Positions 1 through 6,804 of a stretch of DNA of 15,878 bases are shown here, piece by piece. Location: NCBI GenBank assembly GCA_964385195.1, contig CAYLOC010000055.1, forward strand, positions 1 to 15,878. The letters run 5' to 3'. Within the stretch, counting starts at the first letter, position 1. Every line of letters starts with the position of its first letter. The position numbers and the translations under genes were made by a program. This DNA is from CAYLOC01 sp964385195. Lineage in GTDB: Bacteria; Actinomycetota; Actinomycetes; Propionibacteriales; Nocardioidaceae. Below the pieces are notes generated by a model. It did no database searches. It was not told the origin of the DNA and was given only the letters and a program-made list of their open reading frames with translations.

Positions 1-31
1 ACCATGTGCGGGTCTCGCGTGCGGCCGCTGG

Positions 32-37
32 GAGAAT
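32..37 (+). promoter_or_regulatory. Putative -10 element of a leaderless SDR transcript
   Basis: GAGAAT lies seven bases before the ATG at 45, the distance expected if transcription starts at the start codon. The same geometry recurs before trpS, the mutase, the M20 gene and the TetR gene. No -35 is recognisable. A weak GGAG at 31-34, ten bases before the ATG, could instead act as a ribosome binding site. Confidence 0.35.
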
Positions 38-44
38 AGCGCTC

Positions 45-806
45 ATGACACAGCCAGGGACCGAGCAAACCCGTACCGCCGTCGTCACCGGAGCGAGCAG
101 TGGCATCGGGGCGGCTTCCGCGCGCCGACTCGCGCACGCGGGCTTCCACGTCGTCTGTGCGGCCCGCCGCCTCGATCGGCTGCAGAGCCTGGCCAAGGAG
201 ATTGACGGGGTCGCCGTGCGGTGTGACGTGACCGACGCCGACGACGTGCGCAACCTCGCCGACGCAGCCGGGTCGCCCATCGACGTACTCGTCAACAACG
301 CAGGGCTCGCACTCGGCACCGACGCGATCGCCGACGCCGACATCGAGGAGTGGCGGACGATGTACGACGTCAGCGTCCTGGGAACGTTGCGGGTCACTCA
401 GGCGCTTCTGCCCGCCCTCGTGGCCAGCGGCGACGCAGTGCTGGTGAACATGTGCTCCACCGCCGGCCACATCGCCTACGAGGGCGGGGCCGGGTACACC
501 GCAGCCAAGCACGGGGTGGCGGTGATGACGGAGACGCTGCGGCTGGAACTGGTCGGACAGCCGATCCGGATCACCGAGATCTGTCCGGGCATGGTGGCCA
601 CCGAGGAGTTCAGCCTGGTGCGCTTCCACGGCGACCGGGAACGGCGGGACGCGGTGTACGCCGGTGTCCCGGACCCGCTCACGGCCGACGACGTCGCGGA
701 CGCCGTCACGTGGGTGGCGACGCGCCCTTCCCACGTGGACATCGACCAGGTCGTGATGCGCCCCCGCGCCCAGGCTGCCCAGCACAAGCTCTACCGCGAG
801 ACCTGA
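45..806 (+). CDS. YdfG-like NADP-dependent short-chain dehydrogenase/reductase
   Basis: A 253-aa classical SDR that should oxidise or reduce a hydroxyl/keto group with NADP(H) in the cytosol. It shows the dinucleotide-binding TGASSGIG at residues 15-22, NNAG at 84-87, catalytic Ser138, and the YTAAK motif with Tyr151 and Lys155. The C-terminal third (EEFSLVRFHGD, then TADDVADAVTWVATRPSHVDI) resembles E. coli YdfG, which acts on 3-hydroxy acids and serine, so 3-hydroxy acid dehydrogenase is the best guess. Substrate is inferred from this resemblance only. ATG at 45 is chosen because the Rossmann fold begins about ten residues later; a GTG at 6 would only add a poorly conserved tail. It is followed by a strong hairpin and appears to be transcribed alone. 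Confidence 0.88.
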   Translation: MTQPGTEQTRTAVVTGASSGIGAASARRLAHAGFHVVCAARRLDRLQSLAKEIDGVAVRCDVTDADDVRNLADAAGSPIDVLVNNAGLALGTDAIADADIEEWRTMYDVSVLGTLRVTQALLPALVASGDAVLVNMCSTAGHIAYEGGAGYTAAKHGVAVMTETLRLELVGQPIRITEICPGMVATEEFSLVRFHGDRERRDAVYAGVPDPLTADDVADAVTWVATRPSHVDIDQVVMRPRAQAAQHKLYRET

Positions 807-811
807 CCCTT

Positions 812-869
812 TCGCCGTACGTCCTGCAGGGCGAGCGTCCCCACGCACGGGGTGCAGGACGTACGGCGA
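812..869. terminator. 17-bp perfect inverted repeat, likely terminator after the SDR gene
   Basis: The arms 812-828 and 853-869 are perfect reverse complements (left arm TCGCCGTACGTCCTGCA). The 24-base loop contains a further CCCC/GGGG stem at 839-842 and 849-852. There is no T-tract, which is common for actinobacterial terminators. It begins six bases after the SDR stop and ends 25 bases before the inferred trpS -10, so termination of the SDR transcript fits best. A protein-binding dyad or a dispersed REP-like element is the alternative. Confidence 0.6.
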
Positions 870-894
870 GGGGTGGGAGCGAGGGGCCGGGTGG

Positions 895-900
895 CAGAAT
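895..900 (+). promoter_or_regulatory. Putative -10 element of leaderless trpS
   Basis: CAGAAT ends exactly six bases before the trpS ATG at 907, and no Shine-Dalgarno sequence precedes that ATG. This supports initiation on a leaderless mRNA. No convincing -35 is seen. Confidence 0.4.
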
Positions 901-906
901 ATCGCC

Positions 907-1926
907 ATGCCGCAACAGCCTGCGTCGACACCGCGCGTGTTCTCCGGGATCCAGCCGACGGCGGACTCGTTCCACCTCGGCAACTACCTGGGCGCGCTAC
1001 GCCAGTGGGTGAGCATGCAGGCCGACCACGACGCGGTCTACTGCGTGGTGGACCTGCATGCGATCACGATGGGGCACGACCCTGCTCTGCTCCGCGAGCG
1101 GACGCTGCGGTCGGTGGCGCAGCTGCTCGCCATGGGCATCGACCCCGAGCGCAGCATCGTGTTCGTGCAGTCCCACCTCAACGAGCACTCCGAGCTCGCC
1201 TGGCTCCTGGGCTGCATCACCGGGTACGGCGAGGCTGCGCGGATGACCCAGTTCAAGGACAAGGCCGCGAAGGGCGGGGCCGACCGCACGTCCGTGGGGC
1301 TGTTCACCTACCCCGTCCTGATGGCCGCGGACGTGCTGTTGCACCAGACCGACCGCGTCCCGGTGGGGGAGGACCAGCGACAGCACCTTGAGCTGACCCG
1401 TAACCTCGCGCTGCGGTTCAACCACCGGTTCGGAGACACCTTCGTGGTCCCCGAGCCCTACATCTTGACCGACACCGCCAAGATCAACGACCTCCAGGAC
1501 CCCTCCATCAAGATGAGCAAGTCCGCGTCCTCCCCGGGCGGCATCATCGAGCTGATGGACGACCCGGCCGTGTCGGCGAAGAAGATTCGCTCCGCGGTGA
1601 CCGACTCCGGACGCGAGATCACCTTCGACGAAGAGAACAAGCCCGGCATCGCGAACCTGCTCCGGATCTACTCCGCGCTCACCGGCCGCTCCGTCCCCGA
1701 CATCGTCGCGGAGTACGACGGGCGGGGATACGGTGACTTCAAGAAGGCGCTTGCCGACCTCGTCGTCGACCTCGTCACGCCGTACCGCCACAAGACGCTG
1801 GAGCTGCTGGAGGACCCCGCCGAGCTGGACCGGGTCCTGCGCAATGGAGCGGAACGGGCCCGCAAGACCGCCGCAGTGACGCTGGCCGACGCCCGCGACA
1901 AGATGGGCTTCGTTCCGGTCGGCTGA
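907..1926 (+). CDS. trpS: Tryptophanyl-tRNA synthetase
   Basis: A 339-aa class Ic aminoacyl-tRNA synthetase that charges tRNA-Trp with tryptophan using ATP; it is cytosolic and acts as a dimer. The N-terminal nucleotide-binding signature appears as PTADSFHLGNYLGA (HLGN at residues 23-26) and the second signature as KMSKS at 202-206. The GEDQ motif at 154-157 and the ARMTQFKDK stretch at 111-119 are typical of TrpRS. Length matches the bacterial family (about 330-340 aa). The ATG at 907 leaves only nine residues before the first conserved strand (VFSGIQPT). It heads a co-directional run with the 2H phosphoesterase and YihY genes, an arrangement I recall from other actinobacteria. No T-box or Trp-rich leader is visible upstream, as expected for a leaderless gene. 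Confidence 0.97.
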   Translation: MPQQPASTPRVFSGIQPTADSFHLGNYLGALRQWVSMQADHDAVYCVVDLHAITMGHDPALLRERTLRSVAQLLAMGIDPERSIVFVQSHLNEHSELAWLLGCITGYGEAARMTQFKDKAAKGGADRTSVGLFTYPVLMAADVLLHQTDRVPVGEDQRQHLELTRNLALRFNHRFGDTFVVPEPYILTDTAKINDLQDPSIKMSKSASSPGGIIELMDDPAVSAKKIRSAVTDSGREITFDEENKPGIANLLRIYSALTGRSVPDIVAEYDGRGYGDFKKALADLVVDLVTPYRHKTLELLEDPAELDRVLRNGAERARKTAAVTLADARDKMGFVPVG

Positions 1927-1951
1927 CCGGTGACGGCATCCCGCAGTCGCG

Positions 1952-2482
1952 ATGACGACGATCGGTGTGGCCATCCCGGTGCCCGAGCCGTGGGCGACCG
2001 ACCTGCAACGGCACCGGGCCTCGTTCGGGGACCCGCTCGCGGAGACCATCCCGACCCACATCACCCTGGTTCCCCCGACCGAGGTCGCCGACGCTGACGT
2101 CGTTGGTGAGCACCTGGACCGGGTTGCGCAGGGCCACGGCCGGTTCCACGTCACGCTGCGCGGGACGGCGACGTTCCGCCCCGTGTCTCCGGTGGTCTTC
2201 GTCGTGGTGGCCAAGGGCATCTCCTCCTGCGAGATGCTCGCTGCCTCCGCGCGCAGGGGCCCGCTCGCCCAGGAACTCCGGTTCCCGTACCACCCGCACG
2301 TGACGATCGCCCACGACGTACCCGATGAGGCGCTGGATCGCGCCTTCGACGCCCTGGCGGACTTCTCCTGCGCCTTCGAGGTCACGTCATTCCAGCTCTA
2401 CCGCCACAGTGACGACGTCTGGCGACCAGAACGCAGCTACTCCCTTGCGTGCCGGACTGCAGAAATCCGGACAACACGGTAG
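1952..2482 (+). CDS. 2'-5' RNA ligase / 2H phosphoesterase family protein
   Basis: A 176-aa protein of the 2H phosphoesterase superfamily, which acts on 2',3'-cyclic phosphate or 2'-5' phosphodiester ends of RNA or small nucleotides. Both diagnostic H-x-T/S motifs are present and well spaced: HIT at residues 36-38 (in PTHITLVPP) and HVT at 116-118 (in YHPHVTIAHD). The length is usual for the family. The ATG at 1952 is fixed by the first beta strand (IGVAIPVP) starting at residue 4; there is no Shine-Dalgarno motif before it. With only 25 bases after the trpS stop, it is probably read from the trpS transcript. The physiological substrate cannot be told; bacterial homologues are mostly uncharacterised in vivo. 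Confidence 0.85.
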   Translation: MTTIGVAIPVPEPWATDLQRHRASFGDPLAETIPTHITLVPPTEVADADVVGEHLDRVAQGHGRFHVTLRGTATFRPVSPVVFVVVAKGISSCEMLAASARRGPLAQELRFPYHPHVTIAHDVPDEALDRAFDALADFSCAFEVTSFQLYRHSDDVWRPERSYSLACRTAEIRTTR

Positions 2483-2490
2483 TAAGGAGG
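2483..2490 (+). promoter_or_regulatory. Perfect Shine-Dalgarno at unusually short spacing
   Basis: TAAGGAGG is a full anti-16S match that follows directly on the stop codon of the preceding gene. Only one base (C) separates it from the ATG at 2492; about five to nine is usual. No better in-frame start at normal spacing exists (the next candidate is GTG at 2525). Confidence 0.6.
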
Positions 2491-2491
2491 C

Positions 2492-3544
2492 ATGACTGAG
2501 GAGAACGCCAGCCTGAAGGACAAGGTGTCCGCCCGGGTCACCGCCATCCGACGCACCTACCCGTTCATCGACCACGTCCTGCGGATGCTCACGCACTACG
2601 GCAAGGTCAAGGGCAATGTGCTCTCCGGTGCCGTCACGTACTTCGGCCTGTTGTCGTTCTTCCCGATCCTCGCGCTCGCCTTCGCCATCATCGGTTACGT
2701 GTCGACCGTGTACGGCGGGGCCGAGGAGGCTCTGGTCGACGCCATCAACGCGGTGTTCCCCCACATGGTGGGCGACAAGCCCGGTGAGATCCCGCTGAGC
2801 ACGTTCACCGACAACGCCAGCGCGGTGGGGATCATCGGTCTGGCCGGTGTGCTCTACTCCGGCCTCGGGTGGCTGTCCGGGATGCGCAGTGCGCTGTTAC
2901 TGATGTTCGAGAAGCCGGTCGGTGAGCGGCCCAACTTCATCGTCGGCAAGGCCCGCGACCTCGTCGTCCTCGCCCTCGTCGGGTTGATCTTGATCGTCTC
3001 GGTCGCGGTGACCGGGGCCGTCACCAGCTTGGCCAGCAGCATCATCGACTGGTTGCCCTTCACCATCCCGGGGGCACAGTGGCTGCTCTGGGTCCTGGGC
3101 CACCTCCTGGGCATCGCGGCGACCATGTTGTTGTTCCTGGCCATGTTCCGGTTCCTGGCCAACCCCGACCTGCCGCGGCGGGGGCTGCTCGGCGGCGCGC
3201 TGCTGGGTGCGGTCGGGTTCGAGATCTTGAAGTCGCTGGCGAGCTTCTTGATCTCCCTGACCCAGGGACAGCCGGCGTTCCAGGCGTTCGGTATCGCGCT
3301 GATCCTGCTGGTGTGGATCAACTACTTCTCCCGGGTCACGATGTATGGCGCTGCCTGGGCGGTCACCGCCGTCGTACCGCAACCCGCTGTCGAGCCCGCG
3401 CCGGACACGACCGCGGACGAGGACGCCCTGGACGGGATGGGTGGTCGCTTCGACCTCGGCAGTGCCGTGTTCGGGTCGCTGGCCGCCGGTGCCGTTGCTG
3501 CCGTCGTGTACCTCCGTGACCGCGCTCAGGGCCCGGGCGACTGA
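2492..3544 (+). CDS. YihY/BrkB family inner-membrane protein
   Basis: A 350-aa polytopic membrane protein of the YihY/virulence factor BrkB family (the family once misnamed RNase BN). After a basic cytoplasmic N-terminus (about residues 1-43), hydrophobic segments lie near 44-70, 108-130, 155-182, 193-220, 230-252 and 258-292. The SGAVTYFGLLSFFPILALAFA stretch in the first segment and the VWINYFSRVTMYGAAWA stretch near 284-300 are family hallmarks. The acidic linker near 310-318 leads to one more hydrophobic stretch at about 322-341, and the C-terminus ends in charged residues. No enzymatic function is established for the family; transport or envelope roles are proposed. It is nine bases downstream of the 2H phosphoesterase and probably in the same transcript. 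Confidence 0.9.
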   Translation: MTEENASLKDKVSARVTAIRRTYPFIDHVLRMLTHYGKVKGNVLSGAVTYFGLLSFFPILALAFAIIGYVSTVYGGAEEALVDAINAVFPHMVGDKPGEIPLSTFTDNASAVGIIGLAGVLYSGLGWLSGMRSALLLMFEKPVGERPNFIVGKARDLVVLALVGLILIVSVAVTGAVTSLASSIIDWLPFTIPGAQWLLWVLGHLLGIAATMLLFLAMFRFLANPDLPRRGLLGGALLGAVGFEILKSLASFLISLTQGQPAFQAFGIALILLVWINYFSRVTMYGAAWAVTAVVPQPAVEPAPDTTADEDALDGMGGRFDLGSAVFGSLAAGAVAAVVYLRDRAQGPGD

Positions 3545-3584
3545 GCCCCGGGGGATTGCCGGCGGGCGGCGCCTGCGGCATCGG

Positions 3585-3590
3585 TAGCCT
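3585..3590 (+). promoter_or_regulatory. Putative -10 element of leaderless mutase gene
   Basis: TAGCCT fits the actinobacterial TAnnnT consensus and ends exactly six bases before the ATG at 3597. The intervening GCGGGT contains no usable ribosome binding site. No clear -35 is present. Confidence 0.5.
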
Positions 3591-3596
3591 GCGGGT

Positions 3597-5174
3597 ATGA
3601 ACGAAACCGAGTCCGGCCGACCGTTCGACGCCGTCTACGGCCCTGACTCGCTCAAGGGCTGGGACGCCGAGAGCCAGCTCGCGCGACCGGGCGAGTTCCC
3701 CTACACCCGGGGTGTCTACCCGACCATGTACACCGGTCGCCCGTGGACGATGCGGCAGTACGCCGGTTTCGGGACCGCGACGGAGTCCAACCGTCGGTAT
3801 CACCAGCTCATCGATGCCGGGACCACCGGGCTGTCGGTGGCCTTCGACCTGCCGACCCAGATGGGCCACGACTCCGATGCGCCGCTCGCGCACGGTGAGG
3901 TCGGCAAGGTCGGTGTCGCGATCGACTCGATCGACGACATGCGGGTGTTGTTCGACGGGATCCCGCTGGACAAGGTCTCCACCTCGATGACGATCAACGC
4001 CCCGGCAGCCCTGTTGATGTTGCTCTATCAGCTGGTCGCCGAGGACCAGGGAGTGTCGGGCGAGCAGCTCACCGGCACCATCCAGAACGACGTACTCAAG
4101 GAGTACATCGCCCGCGGTACCTACATCTACCCGCCGAAACACTCGCTGCGCCTGGTCACCGACATCTTCCGCTACTGCCGAGCCGAGATGCCGCGGTGGA
4201 ACACGATCTCGATCTCTGGCTACCACATGGCCGAGGCCGGCGCGACGCCGGCGCAGGAGGTGGCGTTCACTCTGGCCAACGGCATCGAGTACGTGCGGGC
4301 GGCCATCGCCGCCGGCCAGGACGTCGACGAGTTCGCACCCCGGTTGGCGTTCTTCTTCGTGTCCCGGACGTCGTTGCTGGAGGAGGTGGCCAAGTTCCGC
4401 GCGGCCCGCAGGATCTGGGCTCACGTGATGGCCGAGGAGTTCGGGGCGCAGAACCCGAAGTCGACGATGCTGCGGTTCCACACCCAAACCGCCGGGGTGC
4501 AGCTGACCGCCCAGCAGCCGGAGGTGAACCTGGTCCGGGTCGCCGTCCAGGCGCTGGCCGCGGTCCTCGGCGGGACGCAGTCGTTGCATACCAACTCCTA
4601 CGACGAGGCGATCGCGCTGCCGACGGAGAAGGCGGCCCGGCTGGCGCTGCGCACCCAGCAGGTGCTGGCCTACGAGACCGATGTCACCAAGACCGTCGAC
4701 CCGTTCGCCGGCTCCTACGCCGTGGAGTCGCTCACCGACGACCTCGAAGCCGCCGCGCGGGAGCTGATGGATGCCGTGGAGGACATGGGTGGGGCGGCCT
4801 CGGCGATCGAACAGGGGTTCCAGAAGACCGAGATCGAGAAGTCGGCGTACCGGATCGCCCAGGAGATCGACAGCGGCGAACGTACCGTGGTCGGGCTGAA
4901 CCGGTACGCGCTGGATGAGGAGGAGCCCTACGAACCGCTGCGGGTGGACCCGACGATCGAGCAGCACCAGACCGAGCGGCTGGAGCAGCTGCGGTCCTCC
5001 CGGGACCAGGCCGACGTCGATCGGTGCCTTGATGCCCTCCGTCGTGCTGCCGAGGGCGAGGACAACGTGCTGTACCCGATGAAGGAGGCGCTGGCCGCTC
5101 GCGCCACGATCGGCGAAGTGTGCAACACCCTGCGCGGGGTGTGGGGCGAGTACCGCCCCGCGGCAACCCTCTAA
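3597..5174 (+). CDS. Methylmalonyl-CoA mutase-type large subunit lacking the cobalamin domain
   Basis: A 525-aa acyl-CoA mutase TIM-barrel catalytic subunit, for radical carbon-skeleton rearrangement of CoA thioesters with adenosylcobalamin. Strong family blocks run throughout: YPTMYTGRPWTMRQYAGFG (41-59), GLSVAFDLPTQMG (78-90), ISISGYHMAEAGA (204-216) and LHTNSYDEAIALP. Compared from memory with Propionibacterium shermanii MutB at a constant offset of 34, Tyr55, Arg173 and His210 match its Tyr89, Arg207 and His244. Isobutyryl-CoA mutases have Phe and Gln at the first two positions, so methylmalonyl-CoA is the likelier substrate. One difference is Ala251, where MutB has Ser285. The chain ends after the barrel and its C-terminal linker, with no DxHxxG cobalamin motif. 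A separate small B12 subunit must be encoded elsewhere; none lies in this window. It is flanked by its own promoter and a repeat-rich spacer, so it appears monocistronic. Confidence 0.88.
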   Translation: MNETESGRPFDAVYGPDSLKGWDAESQLARPGEFPYTRGVYPTMYTGRPWTMRQYAGFGTATESNRRYHQLIDAGTTGLSVAFDLPTQMGHDSDAPLAHGEVGKVGVAIDSIDDMRVLFDGIPLDKVSTSMTINAPAALLMLLYQLVAEDQGVSGEQLTGTIQNDVLKEYIARGTYIYPPKHSLRLVTDIFRYCRAEMPRWNTISISGYHMAEAGATPAQEVAFTLANGIEYVRAAIAAGQDVDEFAPRLAFFFVSRTSLLEEVAKFRAARRIWAHVMAEEFGAQNPKSTMLRFHTQTAGVQLTAQQPEVNLVRVAVQALAAVLGGTQSLHTNSYDEAIALPTEKAARLALRTQQVLAYETDVTKTVDPFAGSYAVESLTDDLEAAARELMDAVEDMGGAASAIEQGFQKTEIEKSAYRIAQEIDSGERTVVGLNRYALDEEEPYEPLRVDPTIEQHQTERLEQLRSSRDQADVDRCLDALRRAAEGEDNVLYPMKEALAARATIGEVCNTLRGVWGEYRPAATL

Positions 5175-5192
5175 CCACCCGCGACCCCTGGC

Positions 5193-5283
5193 GCCCTCCC
5201 GGCGCGCCCCCGCTGCGTACCCCCTCGCTGGGTACCCCCCCGCTGCGGTTGCCCTCCCGGCGCGCCCTCGCTGCGGTTGCCTT
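5193..5283. repeat. Degenerate GC-rich direct repeats in the mutase-amidohydrolase spacer
   Basis: A 25-base block at 5193-5217 recurs at 5251-5275 with a single mismatch (24/25). A shorter core CGCTG[C/G]G followed by GTACC or GTTGCC begins at 5211, 5226, 5241 and 5269, spaced 15, 15 and 28 bases. No open frame with recognisable protein similarity crosses it. This looks like local duplication in non-coding DNA, with the last copy merging into the inverted repeat that follows. Confidence 0.7.
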
Positions 5284-5362
5284 GTAGACGGGGCAGATGC
5301 ACCGTTGGCGCGGGAGATCTGCCTTGTAGACGGTCACTTTGCCCCGTCTACAAGGCAACCGC
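5273..5362. repeat. 23-bp inverted repeat with a third internal copy (competing hairpins)
   Basis: The arms 5273-5295 and 5340-5362 are perfect 23-bp reverse complements. The 44-base interval holds another direct copy of the GCCTTGTAGACGG core at 5321-5333. Thus 5344-5357 can pair either with 5279-5292 (long stem) or with 5320-5333 (14 bp, 10-base loop). A further 7-bp pairing joins 5292-5298 to 5317-5323. It could terminate the mutase transcript, act as a multi-site operator abutting the downstream promoter, or belong to a dispersed repeat family. Confidence 0.7.
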
Positions 5363-5383
5363 GGTCGGGGGGAGCGGGGATGC

Positions 5384-5389
5384 GACACT
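5384..5389 (+). promoter_or_regulatory. Putative -10 element of the leaderless amidohydrolase gene
   Basis: GACACT ends exactly six bases before GTG 5396. The expected -35 zone (about 5361-5366) coincides with the end of the inverted repeat, so a protein bound there could control this promoter. No good -35 hexamer is seen. Confidence 0.4.
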
Positions 5390-5395
5390 GGACGG

Positions 5396-6733
5396 GTGCC
5401 TGCCCCGGACAAGTTGCAGCTGGTCGACGAGATCGCCCGCCTGACCAAGGCGGCCGAAGCGTCCTACGTCGACCTCCGGCGCCAGCTGCACCGGCACCCC
5501 GAACTCGGCGGCCGCGAGCACGCGACCACGGCGGAGATCCTCACCCGGCTGTCCGCGGCGGGACTGCAGCCGCAGCGGATGCCGAGTGNNNNNNNNNNNN
5601 NNNNNNNNNNNNNNNNNNNNNNNNNNNNNNNNNNNNNNNNNNNNNNNNNNNNNNNNNNNNNNNNNNNNNNNNNNNNNNNNNNNNNNNNGACCGGCACGAG
5701 TGGGACCGGGGCGAGTGGGACCGGGGTCGTCTGCGACATCATCGGCGAAGACGGCGGCCCGCCGGCACTGGGACTCCGGGCGGACCTTGACGCGCTGCCG
5801 GTCCAGGACCGGAAGCAGGTGAGCTACCGGTCGACGGTCGATGGAGTCTGCCATGCGTGCGGGCACGACGCACACACCGCGATCCTGTTCGGTACGGCGC
5901 TGGTCCTCGCCGAGCTGAGCAGCACCGGCGCGCTTCCCCGTTCGGTCCGGTGCCTGTTCCAGCCTGCCGAGGAGGTGCCGGACGCCGGGGCCGCCGACGT
6001 GGTCGCCGCCGGCCTGCTCGACGACCTCCGCGAGGTGTACGCACTGCACTGCGACCCGCAACGTGACGTGGGAACGGTGGGGTTGCGGTCGGGCCCGATC
6101 ACCGCGGCGGCGGACCTGGTGCGCGTCACTGTCCAGGGGAGCGGGGGCCACACCGCCCGCCCCCACCGCACCGCCGACGTCGTCTACGCCCTCGCCGCGG
6201 TGACCACCGAACTCCCCGCGGTCCTGTCCCGGCTCGCCGATGCCCGCGCCGGCCTGAGCCTGGTCTGGGGACAGATCCATGCCGGCGGCTCACCGAACGC
6301 GATCCCTGCCCAGGGGTACGTCGAGGGGACACTGCGGTGCCTGGACCCGGCGGTGTGGGAGGCGTTCCATGAGCGGGTGCCTGAGCTGGCACGTGCCGTC
6401 GCGTCGCCGTACGGGGTCGACGTCGAGGCCGAAACCCGAACCATCGCCCCGCCGTGTGTCAACGACGCGTCGGCGACCCGCCGGCTCCGCGGTGCCGCCC
6501 TCGCCGCGCTGGGGGAGTCCGCGGTCGGGGTCGCCGGCCAGAGTCTGGGCGGTGAGGACTTCGCGTGGATGACGAACAAGGTGCCGGGGAGCCTGGCTCG
6601 GCTCGGTGTCCGCGGGGCGAATGTTGCCGAGAGCGGTGACCTACATCAGGGGACTTTTGACATAGACGAGGCAGCCCTCGGCGTGGGTGTGCGGCTGTTC
6701 GCGACGCTCGCCGGGACCGAACCGGCGCCATAG
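5396..6733 (+). CDS. M20-family amidohydrolase (IAA-amino-acid hydrolase/hippuricase type), interrupted by an assembly gap
   Basis: A cytosolic metal-dependent amidase of the M20D group, which hydrolyses N-acyl amino acids or similar amides. Visible motifs, in order: LRRQLHRHPELGGREHATT near the N-terminus, LRADLDALPV, the metal-binding CHACGHDAH (bases 5849-5875), FQPAEE, ALHCDPQ, GSGGHTARPH of the dimerisation domain, the late GGEDFAWM, and the C-terminal LHQGTFDIDE. The expected Cys, His and Glu metal ligands are all present, so the enzyme looks intact apart from the 100 unknown bases at 5589-5688. The frame is the same on both sides of the gap, but the true gap length is unknown. GTG at 5396 is preferred over the in-frame TTG at 5339, which lies inside the inverted repeat. 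The substrate is not identifiable. Confidence 0.88.
   Translation: MPAPDKLQLVDEIARLTKAAEASYVDLRRQLHRHPELGGREHATTAEILTRLSAAGLQPQRMPSXXXXXXXXXXXXXXXXXXXXXXXXXXXXXXXXXXTGTSGTGASGTGVVCDIIGEDGGPPALGLRADLDALPVQDRKQVSYRSTVDGVCHACGHDAHTAILFGTALVLAELSSTGALPRSVRCLFQPAEEVPDAGAADVVAAGLLDDLREVYALHCDPQRDVGTVGLRSGPITAAADLVRVTVQGSGGHTARPHRTADVVYALAAVTTELPAVLSRLADARAGLSLVWGQIHAGGSPNAIPAQGYVEGTLRCLDPAVWEAFHERVPELARAVASPYGVDVEAETRTIAPPCVNDASATRRLRGAALAALGESAVGVAGQSLGGEDFAWMTNKVPGSLARLGVRGANVAESGDLHQGTFDIDEAALGVGVRLFATLAGTEPAP
5589..5688. other. Assembly gap of 100 N
   Basis: Exactly 100 N, a conventional placeholder for a scaffold gap of unknown size, inside the amidohydrolase gene. The sequence on both edges belongs to a 15-bp tandem repeat, which probably caused the assembly to break. 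Confidence 0.97.
5690..5726 (+). repeat. 15-bp coding tandem repeat (TGxSG) at the gap edge
   Basis: The unit ACCGGnnCGAGTGGG occurs at 5690-5704 and 5705-5719, then partially at 5720-5726, encoding T-G-T-S-G, T-G-A-S-G, T-G-V. Immediately before the gap, CCGAGTG (5582-5588) encodes P-S-G in phase, matching the end of a unit. Homologous M20 enzymes, as I recall them, have only a short GTG-like turn here, so the array is an insertion in a surface loop ahead of the VVCDI strand. Confidence 0.75.
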
Positions 6734-6798
6734 GTCACAAACCCATATCGACCCGTCTCCAGGGCCCGAAACCATGGCCGTCCGGCCCGCTGAGGCGC

Positions 6799-6804
6799 TA
6801 GGGT
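6799..6804 (+). promoter_or_regulatory. Putative -10 element of the nucleoside uptake operon
   Basis: TAGGGT fits TAnnnT, lies 66 bases past the amidohydrolase stop and would give a start near 6811. That leaves a leader of about 60 bases containing the strong ribosome site at 6858-6865. I saw no aptamer-like fold in the leader and no clear -35. Confidence 0.45.

Noticed and set aside
6..44. Upstream GTG extension of the SDR by 13 residues
   Set aside because: The added residues do not resemble the family, and the ATG at 45 has a matching -10 position and sits closer to the conserved fold.
807..906. T-box or tryptophan attenuator before trpS
   Set aside because: No T-box core, no Trp codon run, no terminator/antiterminator pair, and trpS seems leaderless; the hairpin ends before the likely promoter.
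997..2385. 462-codon open frame on the minus strand opposite trpS and the 2H phosphoesterase gene
   Set aside because: Antisense to two well-supported genes, no recognisable domain, biased composition typical of a high-GC shadow frame.
3363..4967. 534-codon minus-strand open frame opposite the mutase gene
   Set aside because: Arg/Gly/His-rich shadow frame without any family feature; the plus-strand mutase is unambiguous.
5193..5362. CRISPR-like array in the repeat-rich spacer
   Set aside because: Copies are unevenly spaced, in mixed orientation, with no uniform spacers and no cas genes.
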